This document shows positions 19,610 through 28,832 of a DNA stretch of 64,000 nucleotides, piece after piece (the first letter of the stretch is position 1; each line of letters begins with the position of its first letter). A program made the position numbers and the translations under genes. The notes under the pieces are model-generated. The model worked only from the letters and a program-made list of their open reading frames with translations. It searched no databases and was not told the origin of the DNA. Source of the stretch: Bacteroidaceae bacterium (GTDB lineage Bacteria; Bacteroidota; Bacteroidia; Bacteroidales; Bacteroidaceae); NCBI GenBank assembly GCA_017621515.1, contig JAGASY010000076.1:1-64000 (forward strand), read 5' to 3'.

Positions 19610-20425
19610 ATGAAGGCAACTAAAATTCTTTTTATTACACAGGAAATGATTCCTTTTGTACCGGAGACGCAGAAATCACTGGTAGGACGGTACTTACCTC
19701 AGGCAATTCAGGAAATGGGCCATGAAATAAGAACATTCACACCAAAATGGGGTATAATCAATGAACGTCGCAACCAGTTGCATGAAGTTATTCGTCTTTC
19801 AGGTATGAATTTGATTATTGACGACACAGACCATCCGTTGATAATAAAGGTTTCTTCAATACAGGCAGCAAGAATGCAGATTTACTTTATCGACAATGAT
19901 GACTATTTCCAGAAACGTGCCATGACAACGGACGAGAATGGAAAGGAATATGACGATAACGGAGAACGTGCGATTTTCTATGCTCGCGGAGTATTGGAGA
20001 CTGTGAAAAAGCTTCGTTGGGTTCCTGATGTGATACATTGTCACGGTTGGATTACGTCGCTTGCTCCTTTGTACATAAAGAAAGCATACAGTGATGAGCC
20101 TTCGTTTAGAGATACAAAGATTGTCTATTCTGCTTCTGCTCCCGAGTTTGCGAATGATTTGGGACAGCACTTTGCCGATTGCATTCCTTTCAAGGATGCG
20201 AAGAAGGAGGACTTTGCGGAATTGTGTAACGGAAAGTTCGGACATACGGAATTGTCAAAAATTGCCATCAAATTTTCCGATGGAGTGATTCTTGACAATG
20301 AGAATGTTGAGCCGGAGCTTGTGGAGTATGCAAAGGGTCTTGGCAAACCGCTTCTGGATTTCCAGCCGGAGGACGTGTATAAGAAAGCTTACAACGATTT
20401 CTACGAAACAGTTGTGGGCGAATAG
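19610..20425 (+). CDS. Half-length glycogen/starch synthase-like protein (GT5 N-terminal domain only)
   Basis: 271 residues. It opens with K-I-L-F-I-T-Q-E-M-I-P-F, the start of the GT5 catalytic domain (usually K-x-G-G-L in place of V-P-E-T-Q-K). It continues through Y-D-D-N-G-E-R-A-I-F-Y-A-R-G and the hallmark V-I-H-C-H-G-W near 150. Full GT5 glycogen synthases are about 480-550 residues and need a C-terminal GT-B half, absent here. The K-x-G-G-L ADP-glucose motif is also not seen. A short form of this kind next to a DUF4270 lipoprotein is familiar from Bacteroidales, so it is probably a conserved family rather than a broken gene. Catalytic activity is doubtful. Confidence 0.8.
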   Translation: MKATKILFITQEMIPFVPETQKSLVGRYLPQAIQEMGHEIRTFTPKWGIINERRNQLHEVIRLSGMNLIIDDTDHPLIIKVSSIQAARMQIYFIDNDDYFQKRAMTTDENGKEYDDNGERAIFYARGVLETVKKLRWVPDVIHCHGWITSLAPLYIKKAYSDEPSFRDTKIVYSASAPEFANDLGQHFADCIPFKDAKKEDFAELCNGKFGHTELSKIAIKFSDGVILDNENVEPELVEYAKGLGKPLLDFQPEDVYKKAYNDFYETVVGE

Positions 20426-20514
20426 GCTTTTCGACAATATGCCGGAAGGCGGTTGCTTGATAGGTAGCTTAATTTTTTTGATATTATAAAAGCTTGACAT
20501 TGTATTTGTTTAAG

Positions 20515-21885
20515 ATGAATTTGAAATCTGTTATTGCTGTATTCGTTTCATGTGTCATGTTCATCTCGTGCGATGACACAACGGATTCGCTGGGAATAGA
20601 CATGATGCCGCCTACGGATCTTGTTACAAAGCATTTTGCCACATACGGTGTGACTACAGAGTCTTATCCTGTGGGCGACTCCGTACTTGCACGTTCAAGC
20701 ATGTCCTATCTCGGACGCTTTACAGACCCGGAGACAGGAACTATTGTGAAAAGTGATTTTTTGGCTCAGTTTTATTGTAACGAAGGGTTTGCGTTCCCTT
20801 CAACGGTCATTGACGACAAGATTACCAAGACGGAGCTGCGTTTGTATATCGACGATTTTATAGGGGACTCGCTGGCAAGCTTTAAGTTGAGTGTCTATCC
20901 GCTGACCAAAGTGATGGACGCGGAAGACGACTATTATACGAATATTAATCCTGCACTGTATTGCGATTTGGAAGAAGAACCGATAGCGGTCAAATGGTTT
21001 ACTATTGCTGACAATACTATCAGTGACGAAGACCGTTGGTCTTCCAACTATTACAATAACATCAATATTCCTCTTCCGGAATCCATTGGTCAGGCTATAT
21101 ACGATGAATATCGCAAGAACCCTGATGTTTTCTCAAATACAGAGACTTGGATTAACAGTGGACTGCCATGCAGCAAGGGATTTTACTTTAAAATCGAGAG
21201 TGGAGACGGTGCAATGGCATATATAGATATTGCGCGTTTCAACCTTTATTTCAGGTATCACGATGAGGACTACAAGAAGGACACGTTGGGAGTGTGCCAG
21301 TTTGCATCCACGGAAGAAGTTGTTCAGGCTACAAGGTTTGAGAACCTGAATCTGGATGTGCTGCTGGATGACAAGGAGGCGACCTATCTGAAGAGTCCTG
21401 CCGGTATATTCACACTGGTGACATTGCCGACAGACGAAATAAACTTCAATGATACGATAAACTCTGCTCGGTTAGTATTTACTCGCTATAATGATAAGGT
21501 TGAAAGCAAATTCAAGCTTGGCATCCCTCAGAAAGTGCTGCTGGTAAGGCTTGATGATTATATCAACGGGTATTTTGAGAAGTACTCGTTGGCGGACAAT
21601 AAGACATCTTATCTTACTTCTTTTGATAGCAGTACGAACACATACGAGTTTAGCAATATATCTTTATTGCTTACGCAGTGTTTGCAGGAGAAGAAGAATG
21701 GGACTGCTACGGAAAACTGGAACAAGGCATTACTGATTCCTGTGGAGGCTACATACGAAAGCGGAAGCACATCGTCTTTAGTCAAGTTGAGCCATGATTT
21801 CAGTATGGGAAGTGCGAAACTTGTAGGAGGAGCAAATGACAAAGTAACTTTAGAGGTTATTTACAGTAATTTTAATGAGAAATGA
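20515..21885 (+). CDS. DUF4270-type lipoprotein
   Basis: 456 residues from the ATG at 20515; an upstream in-frame TTG at 20494 was rejected because the lipoprotein signal begins at the ATG. The signal is M-N-L-K-S-V-I-A-V-F-V-S-C-V-M-F-I-S-C with the lipid cysteine near 19, followed by D-D-T-T-D-S-L-G-I-D-M-M-P-P. That opening and the later S-Y-L-G-R-F-T-D-P-E-T-G segment are typical of DUF4270 proteins of Bacteroidales. It is beta-rich and probably faces the periplasm or cell surface. Function unknown. It lies 89 bp after the glycogen synthase-like gene on the same strand. Confidence 0.85.
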   Translation: MNLKSVIAVFVSCVMFISCDDTTDSLGIDMMPPTDLVTKHFATYGVTTESYPVGDSVLARSSMSYLGRFTDPETGTIVKSDFLAQFYCNEGFAFPSTVIDDKITKTELRLYIDDFIGDSLASFKLSVYPLTKVMDAEDDYYTNINPALYCDLEEEPIAVKWFTIADNTISDEDRWSSNYYNNINIPLPESIGQAIYDEYRKNPDVFSNTETWINSGLPCSKGFYFKIESGDGAMAYIDIARFNLYFRYHDEDYKKDTLGVCQFASTEEVVQATRFENLNLDVLLDDKEATYLKSPAGIFTLVTLPTDEINFNDTINSARLVFTRYNDKVESKFKLGIPQKVLLVRLDDYINGYFEKYSLADNKTSYLTSFDSSTNTYEFSNISLLLTQCLQEKKNGTATENWNKALLIPVEATYESGSTSSLVKLSHDFSMGSAKLVGGANDKVTLEVIYSNFNEK

Positions 21886-21936
21886 CGAATCTCGCTTCAT
21901 GTTTTAGTGAAGATTTGACAATGAAGTTGAAAAATA

Positions 21937-21975
21937 AAGAGACAGCCGTAAGGCATAGAACTTGGGCTGTTTCTT
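21937..21975 (+). terminator. Imperfect terminator hairpin after the DUF4270 gene
   Basis: AAGAGACAGCC pairs with GGGCTGTTTCTT across a 17-nt loop, about 50 nt after the stop codon. Confidence 0.5.
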
Positions 21976-21993
21976 AGTCTTGATTGATATAAT

Positions 21994-22572
21994 ATGAAAA
22001 TTATCTATTTCCACGGTTTTGGCTCGTCCGGTGCGAGTGGCACCGTGGATTTTTTGCGTAAACTTATGCCGGAGGCAGAGGTTTTGGCACCGGACATCCC
22101 CGTAGATCCTGTTGAGGCACTGCCTTTTCTTAAAGATTTCTGTGAGCAGGAGCAGCCGGATGTGATTGTCGGTACAAGCATGGGCGGGATGTATGCCCAG
22201 CAGATGCGTGGTTTCAAGCGTATTTGTGTCAATCCGGCATTTAATATGTCGGTCCAGAGCAAAGTGCTGAAGACCGGAGTGCATAAATTCTTCAACGGCA
22301 GGAAAGACCATCAGAAAGAATTTAAGATTACGAAGGAGATAATCCAGCACCATAATCAGATGGAGCGCAATCAGTTTAAGGGCATTACGGACTTTGACAG
22401 GGAGAACTGCTACGGACTGTTTGGCATAAATGACCCTGTGGTGCACACATACGACCTTTTCAAGAAGTACTATCCTCATGCCATACGTTTTGAGGGTGAG
22501 CACCGTCTGAATGATAAGGTGATAAAGAAAGTGCTGATTCCTTTGATAGAAGAGATTACAGGGCAGAAATAA
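21994..22572 (+). CDS. YqiA/YcfP-like alpha/beta-hydrolase (esterase)
   Basis: 192 residues, typical for the small YqiA/UPF0227 hydrolases. Motifs: I-Y-F-H-G-F-G-S-S near residue 4 (oxyanion region), the nucleophile elbow G-T-S-M-G-G with serine 62, G-I-N-D-P-V-V near 148 (acid), and E-G-E-H-R-L-N-D with the likely catalytic histidine near 168. It has no signal peptide, so it acts in the cytoplasm. The substrate is not known; acyl esters are the usual test substrates. It precedes a bidirectional terminator. Confidence 0.85.
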   Translation: MKIIYFHGFGSSGASGTVDFLRKLMPEAEVLAPDIPVDPVEALPFLKDFCEQEQPDVIVGTSMGGMYAQQMRGFKRICVNPAFNMSVQSKVLKTGVHKFFNGRKDHQKEFKITKEIIQHHNQMERNQFKGITDFDRENCYGLFGINDPVVHTYDLFKKYYPHAIRFEGEHRLNDKVIKKVLIPLIEEITGQK

Positions 22573-22616
22573 TCTTAGTGGTATTTCTGTTGCGATAAAA
22601 TATTGACGGATAAAGT

Positions 22617-22662
22617 AAAAGCTTGGAGATTTGCTGATTGTGCAGCATGTCTCCAAGCTTTT
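22617..22662. terminator. Bidirectional terminator between convergent genes
   Basis: AAAAGCTTGGAGA pairs exactly with TCTCCAAGCTTTT, with T-runs on both sides. It separates the esterase gene (+) from the second signalling operon (-). Confidence 0.85.
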
Positions 22663-22670
22663 GCTTTTTG

Positions 22671-23135
22671 TTATTCGGAACAGATTTCTGCAACTTGTTC
22701 TTGAACAGCGTCAAGTTGGCTCAACAGTTTGTAGAATGTGAATTTGAATGTTTCAGCATTGTTCAGATATTGCTCTGACTGATAGTAGTAGCTGCTGTCA
22801 AAACACAATACTTTTACCCCTTTCTTAAGATTGGTCTTTTCAAGGGCCTTGACAATCTTCTCTTTTGTAAAACTTTCGGAATACGTATAGAACTTGTATG
22901 TGCGTACATACATGGGGGCTGTGTCCACCTTGCTAACTTCTATGTAGTACACCTTTCCTTCCTTCTTGAACTTGATGTCTCCATCTGAATCTATTTCTGG
23001 AACATATCCTTCTTCTTTGAGGAAAGTCTCGATGTCACTGCGAAGTTTTAGTTGCCCTGCTGTGAACTCTTCTTGGGCTGACGACACGGCTGCCCAAAGG
23101 AGGCATAAAAGCGATAATAATCCAAGTCTTTTCAT
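22671..23135 (-). CDS. Small secreted protein at the end of the second signalling operon
   Basis: 154 residues. A clear signal peptide (M-K-R-L-G-L-L-S-L-L-C-L-L-W-A-A-V-S-S-A then Q-E-E) points to export. The mature part has a Y-V-P-E-I-D-S-D-G-D-I-K-F-K-K-E-G-K-V-Y-Y-I pattern, then two strand/helix stretches, and resembles small Bacteroides secreted proteins whose family is not recognised. It is 29 bp after the YD-repeat kinase and shares its operon. It may be a periplasmic partner of the kinase ectodomain (inference). Confidence 0.75.
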   Translation of the reverse strand: MKRLGLLSLLCLLWAAVSSAQEEFTAGQLKLRSDIETFLKEEGYVPEIDSDGDIKFKKEGKVYYIEVSKVDTAPMYVRTYKFYTYSESFTKEKIVKALEKTNLKKGVKVLCFDSSYYYQSEQYLNNAETFKFTFYKLLSQLDAVQEQVAEICSE

Positions 23136-23164
23136 ATTTGTATTCTTTTAAATGTTGTTACATG

Positions 23165-26100
23165 TTATTTCCTTGTTGTATAGATAATCCTTCCTTTTGA
23201 GTCATAGAGTACACATGTGATAGTTATGCCTCCTCCTAATTCTTTTTTCAATGCATTGGAATACTGGACGATGACATTATTCAGCTCGCTAAGTTGGGTC
23301 TCATTCAACTCATATTTTGAAACCGAGATTTTGAATGTGGTTTCGCACGATGATGTTCCTGTCACTTTTATTGATTGAATATGTAAAGTGTAACCATCGT
23401 TGTCGAATGAAGTCGGGAGTTCTGTATTCAGTTCTGCCACTCTTGATTGCCAACTTTGATTGACATTTGTGGTGACAGGTGTACTTGGAGTATCTACTAT
23501 TACCCATTTCTCGCCGTTCCATTTCATTGAACCGTATAATTTACCGTTTGCCTGATAGAATTTCGCCGTATTAGGTGTTCCGTTTGCATCATACGTGATT
23601 ACATACTTATGGTATCCACCAGAGGCATTGACGGGTTTACCGTCTGTTCCATAAAAGGCTTCTAACGTCTCATTGCCGTTGCTGTCATATTCGTACTTTA
23701 TTTTGTGTACCTTGTTAATAAGCATCGGATTGCCGTCTGTACCGAAGTAGCACTCTTCTGTCTTTTTGTTATTGTTACTGTAAGCGTATGTCACTTTATG
23801 ATACCCGTCCTTGCTTAATGTCGGTTTGTCGCTTTCATTGAAATAAGCATAGCTTGTCACGTTGGATTTGCGGTCGTATGTCATTCGCGAGATTGCCCAT
23901 TTGGTGTTTGGATTCACTATGAACTTTCCGTGTCCGTCTTGGGCTGCAATATACGTCATATTTCCCCATTTGTCGTACTTGCATATACCAACAGGTACCA
24001 TTACTTTCGGATCTGTGGGTTTTCCGTCTATCCCATAAAAGCACTGCTTGATAACTTTGCCCTGTGCATTATGTTCGTATGTGGATTTAGACCATCCTTC
24101 ATCACATACGGCAGGTTTGGAATCTGTGCCGTAGTAGTAACACTTTATGATGTTGCCTTTATTGTCATATTCGTACTTCTCTATGGCATAGTTCTTGTTG
24201 TTGTACAACGCAAGTGAGCCTTTGGTGTCATAGTACCTTCGCTCTGTCATTTGATTTCTGCTGTTGTACTTTGATGTCCATCGATGTACATGCCAGCTGT
24301 TAACGGTTGCTTCTCCGTTTTTGTCGTACACACTACTTTCAATTTCGTTATCGTATTTGTCATACTTATATCGGATTGCCACTCTGTTCTTCGCCAGTTT
24401 GCCATCGAGGCCGATTTCTTTGCTTTCCAGTATATTGCCTCGCTCGTCACGCACATAGTCGTTTCCGGCAACACCATCGACAAGCATCAAATCTCCGTTT
24501 GAATTGTAATATCTTGAAGACTTCAAATTACTATTTTCGTCAAATGTGTATTTGTATCTGGCTGCTATACCGGACACCACTCCCGGCTTGCCGCGCTCAT
24601 CAAAGAATATGCGTTCTATAAGATTACCTTTTTCATCATATACATCGTTCCAACCGGCAACGTTTTCATTGCTTGTTACAAGCTTTTTTTGGCTTTCATC
24701 GTAAAATGCTATATGTATTTGGTTTCCATGTGTGTCATACTCATACTTTATGTGGCATATTCCGTTTGTACGTTTGCTTGGTTTTAAGTCTTTACCTAGA
24801 TAGGTTTGAGAAGTGATGAGGTTCATGTCGTTATAGGTAAGGATATATCCTGCTTCACCATTTTTTCTGACACAAGGCTTTTTGTCTGTTCCATATGAAA
24901 TCCTTTTGATTTGATTGCCTAAAGAATCATATTCACACTTGTTGCCTGCCTCGTCTTCGGATGATTCACATAGCTCTCCTGCCGCATTATATGTCCATGC
25001 TTCAATTATATTTCCACGGTTGTCTCTTTTTACTTCGATTGTTGTATATTTGTCTCTACTTTCGCATTTTTTGCCGTCAAGATCCAAGTATGTCTGTTTG
25101 ACGATAAAACCATTCTCATCGTATTCTCTTTCACTAGCACTAACACCTAATTTCATATCGTATGAAGGCTGCCTGTCCACACCTAAAACTTCTGTTTTTA
25201 TACGGAATCCATTGTGGTCATAATAATAGCGCATTCCTGCAATACCGTTTTTCTTTGGTATCATCAACTCACCGTCAGAATCCTTATGGAGTGCGTATGC
25301 GATATTCCCATTGTCATCGTATTCCATCTCATATATACATATTCCATCTGTATCATCGTAAGCAGGCTTTCCATCTATTGTATAATATTCAGCACGAATC
25401 CAGTTGTCTTTCTCATCATAATAGAATTTCTTGATGCCCAGTCCCCATTTAGTGGGTTGTGGTTGCCCTTCTTTTCCTATATAATGGATTTCTACAGCTC
25501 GCCCTTTGTTGTCACGGATATATGTACGACCATAGATGTTGTTATCATCGCCCACATTCTGATTGGAAAGATTTGCATATCTGACACTGGAAATGTATCC
25601 GTTATCATCGTATTCGAGCCACCATCTTGAAATGCGTCCTTTCTTCTGTTCTGTATCTTCAAGTACACGCGTGTAGCCTACTGTCTGTCCGGACATGGTA
25701 CGTTCTGTTCCATGTTCATCGTCATATTGGAATACCAGTGTGTTGAGTTTGTCATTGTATGCTTTTACATACAGAACCTTACCGTTGCGGTCTTTCACTT
25801 TTACACGGCTGACTTTGCCATTTTCCGTATAATAAAGCCATTGGTCTATTGGCCTTTCGTTACGTTCAGACTCTTCGTCTTCAATGATTTTGTCTTTGCT
25901 GTTAATGTGTGATACACGAAGAAGTTTACGTTTACAGTATTCAAATCTGTATAACCGATTAACATGGCTTTTCTCTTTCTCGCTCAGTTCTCCGATGCCT
26001 TGTGGAACACCCCACTGCTCTGCGTAATCTTTATAATAATAGACTTTTGTACGGTTGTAATCCCAATAATAGATTCCTGCACCTATAATTAAAACAATAC

Positions 26101-26965
26101 ATGCAGCAATGCTTGTCCATACCCATTTGGATATTTTAGGTGGATAAACTGCAAGATGGAGAGCTTTTTTGAACTCTGCACAACTTTGATAACGGTCTTC
26201 CGGCTTTTTAGCAGTGGCTTTATCTACAACTTTCTGCACCTTTTCTGACACATATTTATAATATGTTTTCAGTCGTGGAAGAGGTTCCTCTATTACTTTT
26301 TTGTTAATATCAAATTCAGTGAGAGTAGTAGTGTCGTAAGGTGCATTTCCTGTCAACATTTGGTGCAGAAGCACACCAAGAGAGTATATGTCCGAGCGTT
26401 CATCCAGATGTTCACCTTTTACTTGCTCCGGACTCATATAGGAAGGAGTTCCCATGATGAGATGGTCTTTATCTTCTTCCTCCTTTTTGATGATGGTAGC
26501 GATGCCGAAATCCAAAATCTTAGGTGTTCCGTCTGTTGTGATGATGATGTTCGATGGCTTGATGTCCCTGTGTATGATGTTATGCTTGTGGGCATATCCC
26601 ACCGCATCGAGTATAGGCTCGAACAACGGACATATTTTTTCTTCAACAATCAGTCCGGAAACGGTATTGATGTAGTCTTCAAGACTTTTACCATCAGCAT
26701 ATTCCATAACAAGATAGATATTTCCTTTTTCGTCAATGTCATAGTCATGGAATGCCACTATGTTATGGTGGTTGAGTCCTGCTAAATGCTCAGCCTCTTC
26801 TTTCAGGCATTTTTTTGTGAACTCATTTACCATATCAGCATTAATCACCTTTATGGCCGCCTTCTGTTTGCTGATGAATTTATGTTCTCCTAAATATACG
26901 CTGCCCATTCCGCCTTTGCCTATGAGGGAGACAATGCGGTAGTTAAGTATTTCTTTTCCTATCAT
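23165..26965 (-). CDS. Transmembrane Ser/Thr kinase with large YD-type repeat ectodomain
   Basis: 1266 residues from the ATG at 26965; the longer form from 27007 would overlap the upstream FHA gene and adds 14 residues before M-I-G-K-E-I-L. The kinase domain (about 5-260) is complete: GKGGMGSVYLG, AIKVI, HRDIKPSN near 130, LDFGIA near 151, and SPEQ. A single transmembrane helix lies at about 280-302. Then about 800 residues hold roughly 18 repeats of about 42 residues, with text like Y-E-Y-D-S-N-G-N and Y-Y-G-T-D-G-K-P, related in look to RHS/YD repeats. The end is a separate small domain. The ectodomain is probably an extracytoplasmic sensor; the ligand is unknown. Confidence 0.9.
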   Translation of the reverse strand: MIGKEILNYRIVSLIGKGGMGSVYLGEHKFISKQKAAIKVINADMVNEFTKKCLKEEAEHLAGLNHHNIVAFHDYDIDEKGNIYLVMEYADGKSLEDYINTVSGLIVEEKICPLFEPILDAVGYAHKHNIIHRDIKPSNIIITTDGTPKILDFGIATIIKKEEEDKDHLIMGTPSYMSPEQVKGEHLDERSDIYSLGVLLHQMLTGNAPYDTTTLTEFDINKKVIEEPLPRLKTYYKYVSEKVQKVVDKATAKKPEDRYQSCAEFKKALHLAVYPPKISKWVWTSIAACIVLIIGAGIYYWDYNRTKVYYYKDYAEQWGVPQGIGELSEKEKSHVNRLYRFEYCKRKLLRVSHINSKDKIIEDEESERNERPIDQWLYYTENGKVSRVKVKDRNGKVLYVKAYNDKLNTLVFQYDDEHGTERTMSGQTVGYTRVLEDTEQKKGRISRWWLEYDDNGYISSVRYANLSNQNVGDDNNIYGRTYIRDNKGRAVEIHYIGKEGQPQPTKWGLGIKKFYYDEKDNWIRAEYYTIDGKPAYDDTDGICIYEMEYDDNGNIAYALHKDSDGELMIPKKNGIAGMRYYYDHNGFRIKTEVLGVDRQPSYDMKLGVSASEREYDENGFIVKQTYLDLDGKKCESRDKYTTIEVKRDNRGNIIEAWTYNAAGELCESSEDEAGNKCEYDSLGNQIKRISYGTDKKPCVRKNGEAGYILTYNDMNLITSQTYLGKDLKPSKRTNGICHIKYEYDTHGNQIHIAFYDESQKKLVTSNENVAGWNDVYDEKGNLIERIFFDERGKPGVVSGIAARYKYTFDENSNLKSSRYYNSNGDLMLVDGVAGNDYVRDERGNILESKEIGLDGKLAKNRVAIRYKYDKYDNEIESSVYDKNGEATVNSWHVHRWTSKYNSRNQMTERRYYDTKGSLALYNNKNYAIEKYEYDNKGNIIKCYYYGTDSKPAVCDEGWSKSTYEHNAQGKVIKQCFYGIDGKPTDPKVMVPVGICKYDKWGNMTYIAAQDGHGKFIVNPNTKWAISRMTYDRKSNVTSYAYFNESDKPTLSKDGYHKVTYAYSNNNKKTEECYFGTDGNPMLINKVHKIKYEYDSNGNETLEAFYGTDGKPVNASGGYHKYVITYDANGTPNTAKFYQANGKLYGSMKWNGEKWVIVDTPSTPVTTNVNQSWQSRVAELNTELPTSFDNDGYTLHIQSIKVTGTSSCETTFKISVSKYELNETQLSELNNVIVQYSNALKKELGGGITITCVLYDSKGRIIYTTRK

Positions 26966-26976
26966 GGTGTCTTTTT

Positions 26977-27486
26977 TTATAGTGATGATAAAATGGATGT
27001 CAGACAATTAACTCCAAAGCCTATCCATGCGACTTTGGCTGCCTGACTTGCTTTGTGTGGTGTTTTGTCTTTCCAACAGAAATATAGAATCCATCCCGCG
27101 ATGGGAATTAAGAATGCAAGTATTCCCCAACCTATGCCCAGTGAGTCTTCTTCTGAAGAATATATGACTGGCTGTTCTTTGTTTTTATATACATGAGTCT
27201 CTTCTTCGTAATCAAAAACCTCTTTGTGCTGAGGTAGTGGTAGTAATGCATATACTTGTGCCCAAGGCAATGGGATGCGATTGGCGAGCAAGATGTTCGC
27301 TCCCGGTGTGACAGATATTCGTTCGTTGTTGATTATTCGTCCGCCAATGCTTGAACCGTTCTTGCTTGTGTCGTAGAAGACGTACTGGTTTCCTACAATG
27401 CTTATTTCAGCATGTACACGACTAATTCCTTCGTAAGGGATTACAATGTCGCAATGACTACTTCGTCCTATTGTAATGGTTCTCAT
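26977..27486 (-). CDS. FHA-domain protein with C-terminal membrane segments
   Basis: 169 residues. The FHA domain (about 1-85) starts M-R-T-I-T-I-G-R-S-S-H-C-D-I-V-I and has I-S-R-V-H-A-E-I and K-N-G-S-S-I-G-G-R, the normal phosphothreonine-binding layout (N-G-S in place of N-G-T). After a short linker, two hydrophobic segments near 122-165 contain L-I-P-I-A-G-W-I-L-Y and A-A-K-V-A-W-I-G-F. The same tail is found in the kinase at 27483. The FHA domain should lie in the cytoplasm, tethered to the membrane. It overlaps the kinase gene upstream by 4 nt and precedes the YD-repeat kinase by 11 nt. Confidence 0.87.
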   Translation of the reverse strand: MRTITIGRSSHCDIVIPYEGISRVHAEISIVGNQYVFYDTSKNGSSIGGRIINNERISVTPGANILLANRIPLPWAQVYALLPLPQHKEVFDYEEETHVYKNKEQPVIYSSEEDSLGIGWGILAFLIPIAGWILYFCWKDKTPHKASQAAKVAWIGFGVNCLTSILSSL

Positions 27487-28832
27487 GATGATAATCCTAC
27501 TATAATGTTAATGATTGAATTTATGATAAAGCCGATCCATGCTATTTGGGCTGCGCGTTGTGCTTTGTCCGGCTTGTCGTTTTTCCATATTCCCCAGAGT
27601 ACCCAGCCTACTAACGGACATATAAATGACAGAATAGATAAGCCTATGCCCAACTTTTCTGTTTGTGGCAGAGGTGGAGGCGGAGGAGGGGGTGAGAGTG
27701 GAGGTGTTAATCCTCCTCTTGATTTCATGATTGCAATCACTTTGTTCCAGTCTAACATGCATTCACTTCTGCCTGCAAGAAGTATTTGAGGTAGGTTGGA
27801 AGTTCCTTCGTATGCAATACTTTGGTTGCCATGCTTCAGAAATCTGCCGTCTATACCGGTACCGTTGCTGCTTTTGTCTGTAAACTCGAAGACATAGCTC
27901 CCTGTCGGGGAATTAGTTGGACGGCAGATGATTTCTGCATGATGACCGCTTACGTATTGACTGTCAATAACGATGTCATTGTCATGGCTGCGTCCTATCT
28001 TCACCATAATGTAGCCTGTTGTCTGTTGTGTTGTACCATTCAAGGCGGCTTTGAACTCATGAGGAGACTGATAACGTAAAGTCATATTCTTGTCTGCTGC
28101 CTTGAATATGATTTTCTCTATCTCTTCGGATGTGCCGGGTACAATACTCCGTATGCTTGGAATTTGATTGCCGAGAATGTTGCATGTCGTTTCATGGTTG
28201 TTGCTTCCTTGCTTGATGGCATCTCGTCCTGAAAGCATGTAGAATAGCAGACACCCTAATGAATAGATGTCTGTTCTCCGATCAATGTTGTCACCTTTTG
28301 CCTGCTCCGGACTCATATAGTTTTCTGTGCCGATGATGGTGCCGACAGTATGACCTGTTGATATGTGAGCATCTTTAGCTATTCCGAAGTCAATGATGCA
28401 TATACTGCCGTCAGGTCGGAGCATGATGTTCGAAGGTTTGATGTCACGGTGAATCTTTCCCATGTCATATATGTAACTCATAGCATCGAGAATTTTTCCC
28501 ATGATTATCCGTGCCGAATTTTCATCGTATGGACCATTTGCCTTGACATGTTGCTCTATGGTTTCTCCTTCGATAAACTGCATGGGCAGATACATGTTGC
28601 CATCTTTGTCGCTGAATGGGCTGCCAACGATTTTTACTACGGAAGGATTGTTCAGCTCTGCCAAAGTCTTGACTTCCATGTTGAACAAGTTGCGATACTC
28701 TGGATAGCAAGTCACTCTGTTGCTCATCATTTTAATGGCTATGGTGTTGCCATTCGGATCTTTCCCTTTGTACACACATCCCATTCCGCCGGCACCTATT
28801 TTATCCAGAATGGTATATTCAGAAATTTTCAT
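27483..28832 (-). CDS. Ser/Thr kinase fused to an FHA domain and membrane tail
   Basis: 449 residues. Kinase (about 1-260): IGAGGMGCVYKG, AIKMM, HRDIKPSN near 130, IDFGIA, GTENYMSPEQAKG. FHA domain (about 275-350): V-K-I-G-R-S-H-D-N-D-I, S-G-H-H-A-E-I and D-K-S-S-N-G-T-G-I-D-G-R. Then a run of prolines near 380-392 (S-P-P-P-P-P-P-P-L-P), and two membrane segments with P-L-V-G-W-V-L-W and A-Q-I-A-W-I-G-F. It can both write and read phosphothreonine and is tied to the membrane. It overlaps its neighbours on both sides by 4 nt, so expression is tightly coupled with the PP2C upstream and the FHA protein downstream. Confidence 0.92.
   Translation of the reverse strand: MKISEYTILDKIGAGGMGCVYKGKDPNGNTIAIKMMSNRVTCYPEYRNLFNMEVKTLAELNNPSVVKIVGSPFSDKDGNMYLPMQFIEGETIEQHVKANGPYDENSARIIMGKILDAMSYIYDMGKIHRDIKPSNIMLRPDGSICIIDFGIAKDAHISTGHTVGTIIGTENYMSPEQAKGDNIDRRTDIYSLGCLLFYMLSGRDAIKQGSNNHETTCNILGNQIPSIRSIVPGTSEEIEKIIFKAADKNMTLRYQSPHEFKAALNGTTQQTTGYIMVKIGRSHDNDIVIDSQYVSGHHAEIICRPTNSPTGSYVFEFTDKSSNGTGIDGRFLKHGNQSIAYEGTSNLPQILLAGRSECMLDWNKVIAIMKSRGGLTPPLSPPPPPPPLPQTEKLGIGLSILSFICPLVGWVLWGIWKNDKPDKAQRAAQIAWIGFIINSIINIIVGLSS

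Noticed and set aside
21904..22656. 250-residue minus-strand open frame
   Set aside because: It overlaps the YqiA-like esterase and has no family features.
23165..26965. RHS/contact-dependent toxin
   Set aside because: The repeats look YD-like, but there is no RHS core or C-terminal toxin; an intact kinase domain is at the N-terminus.
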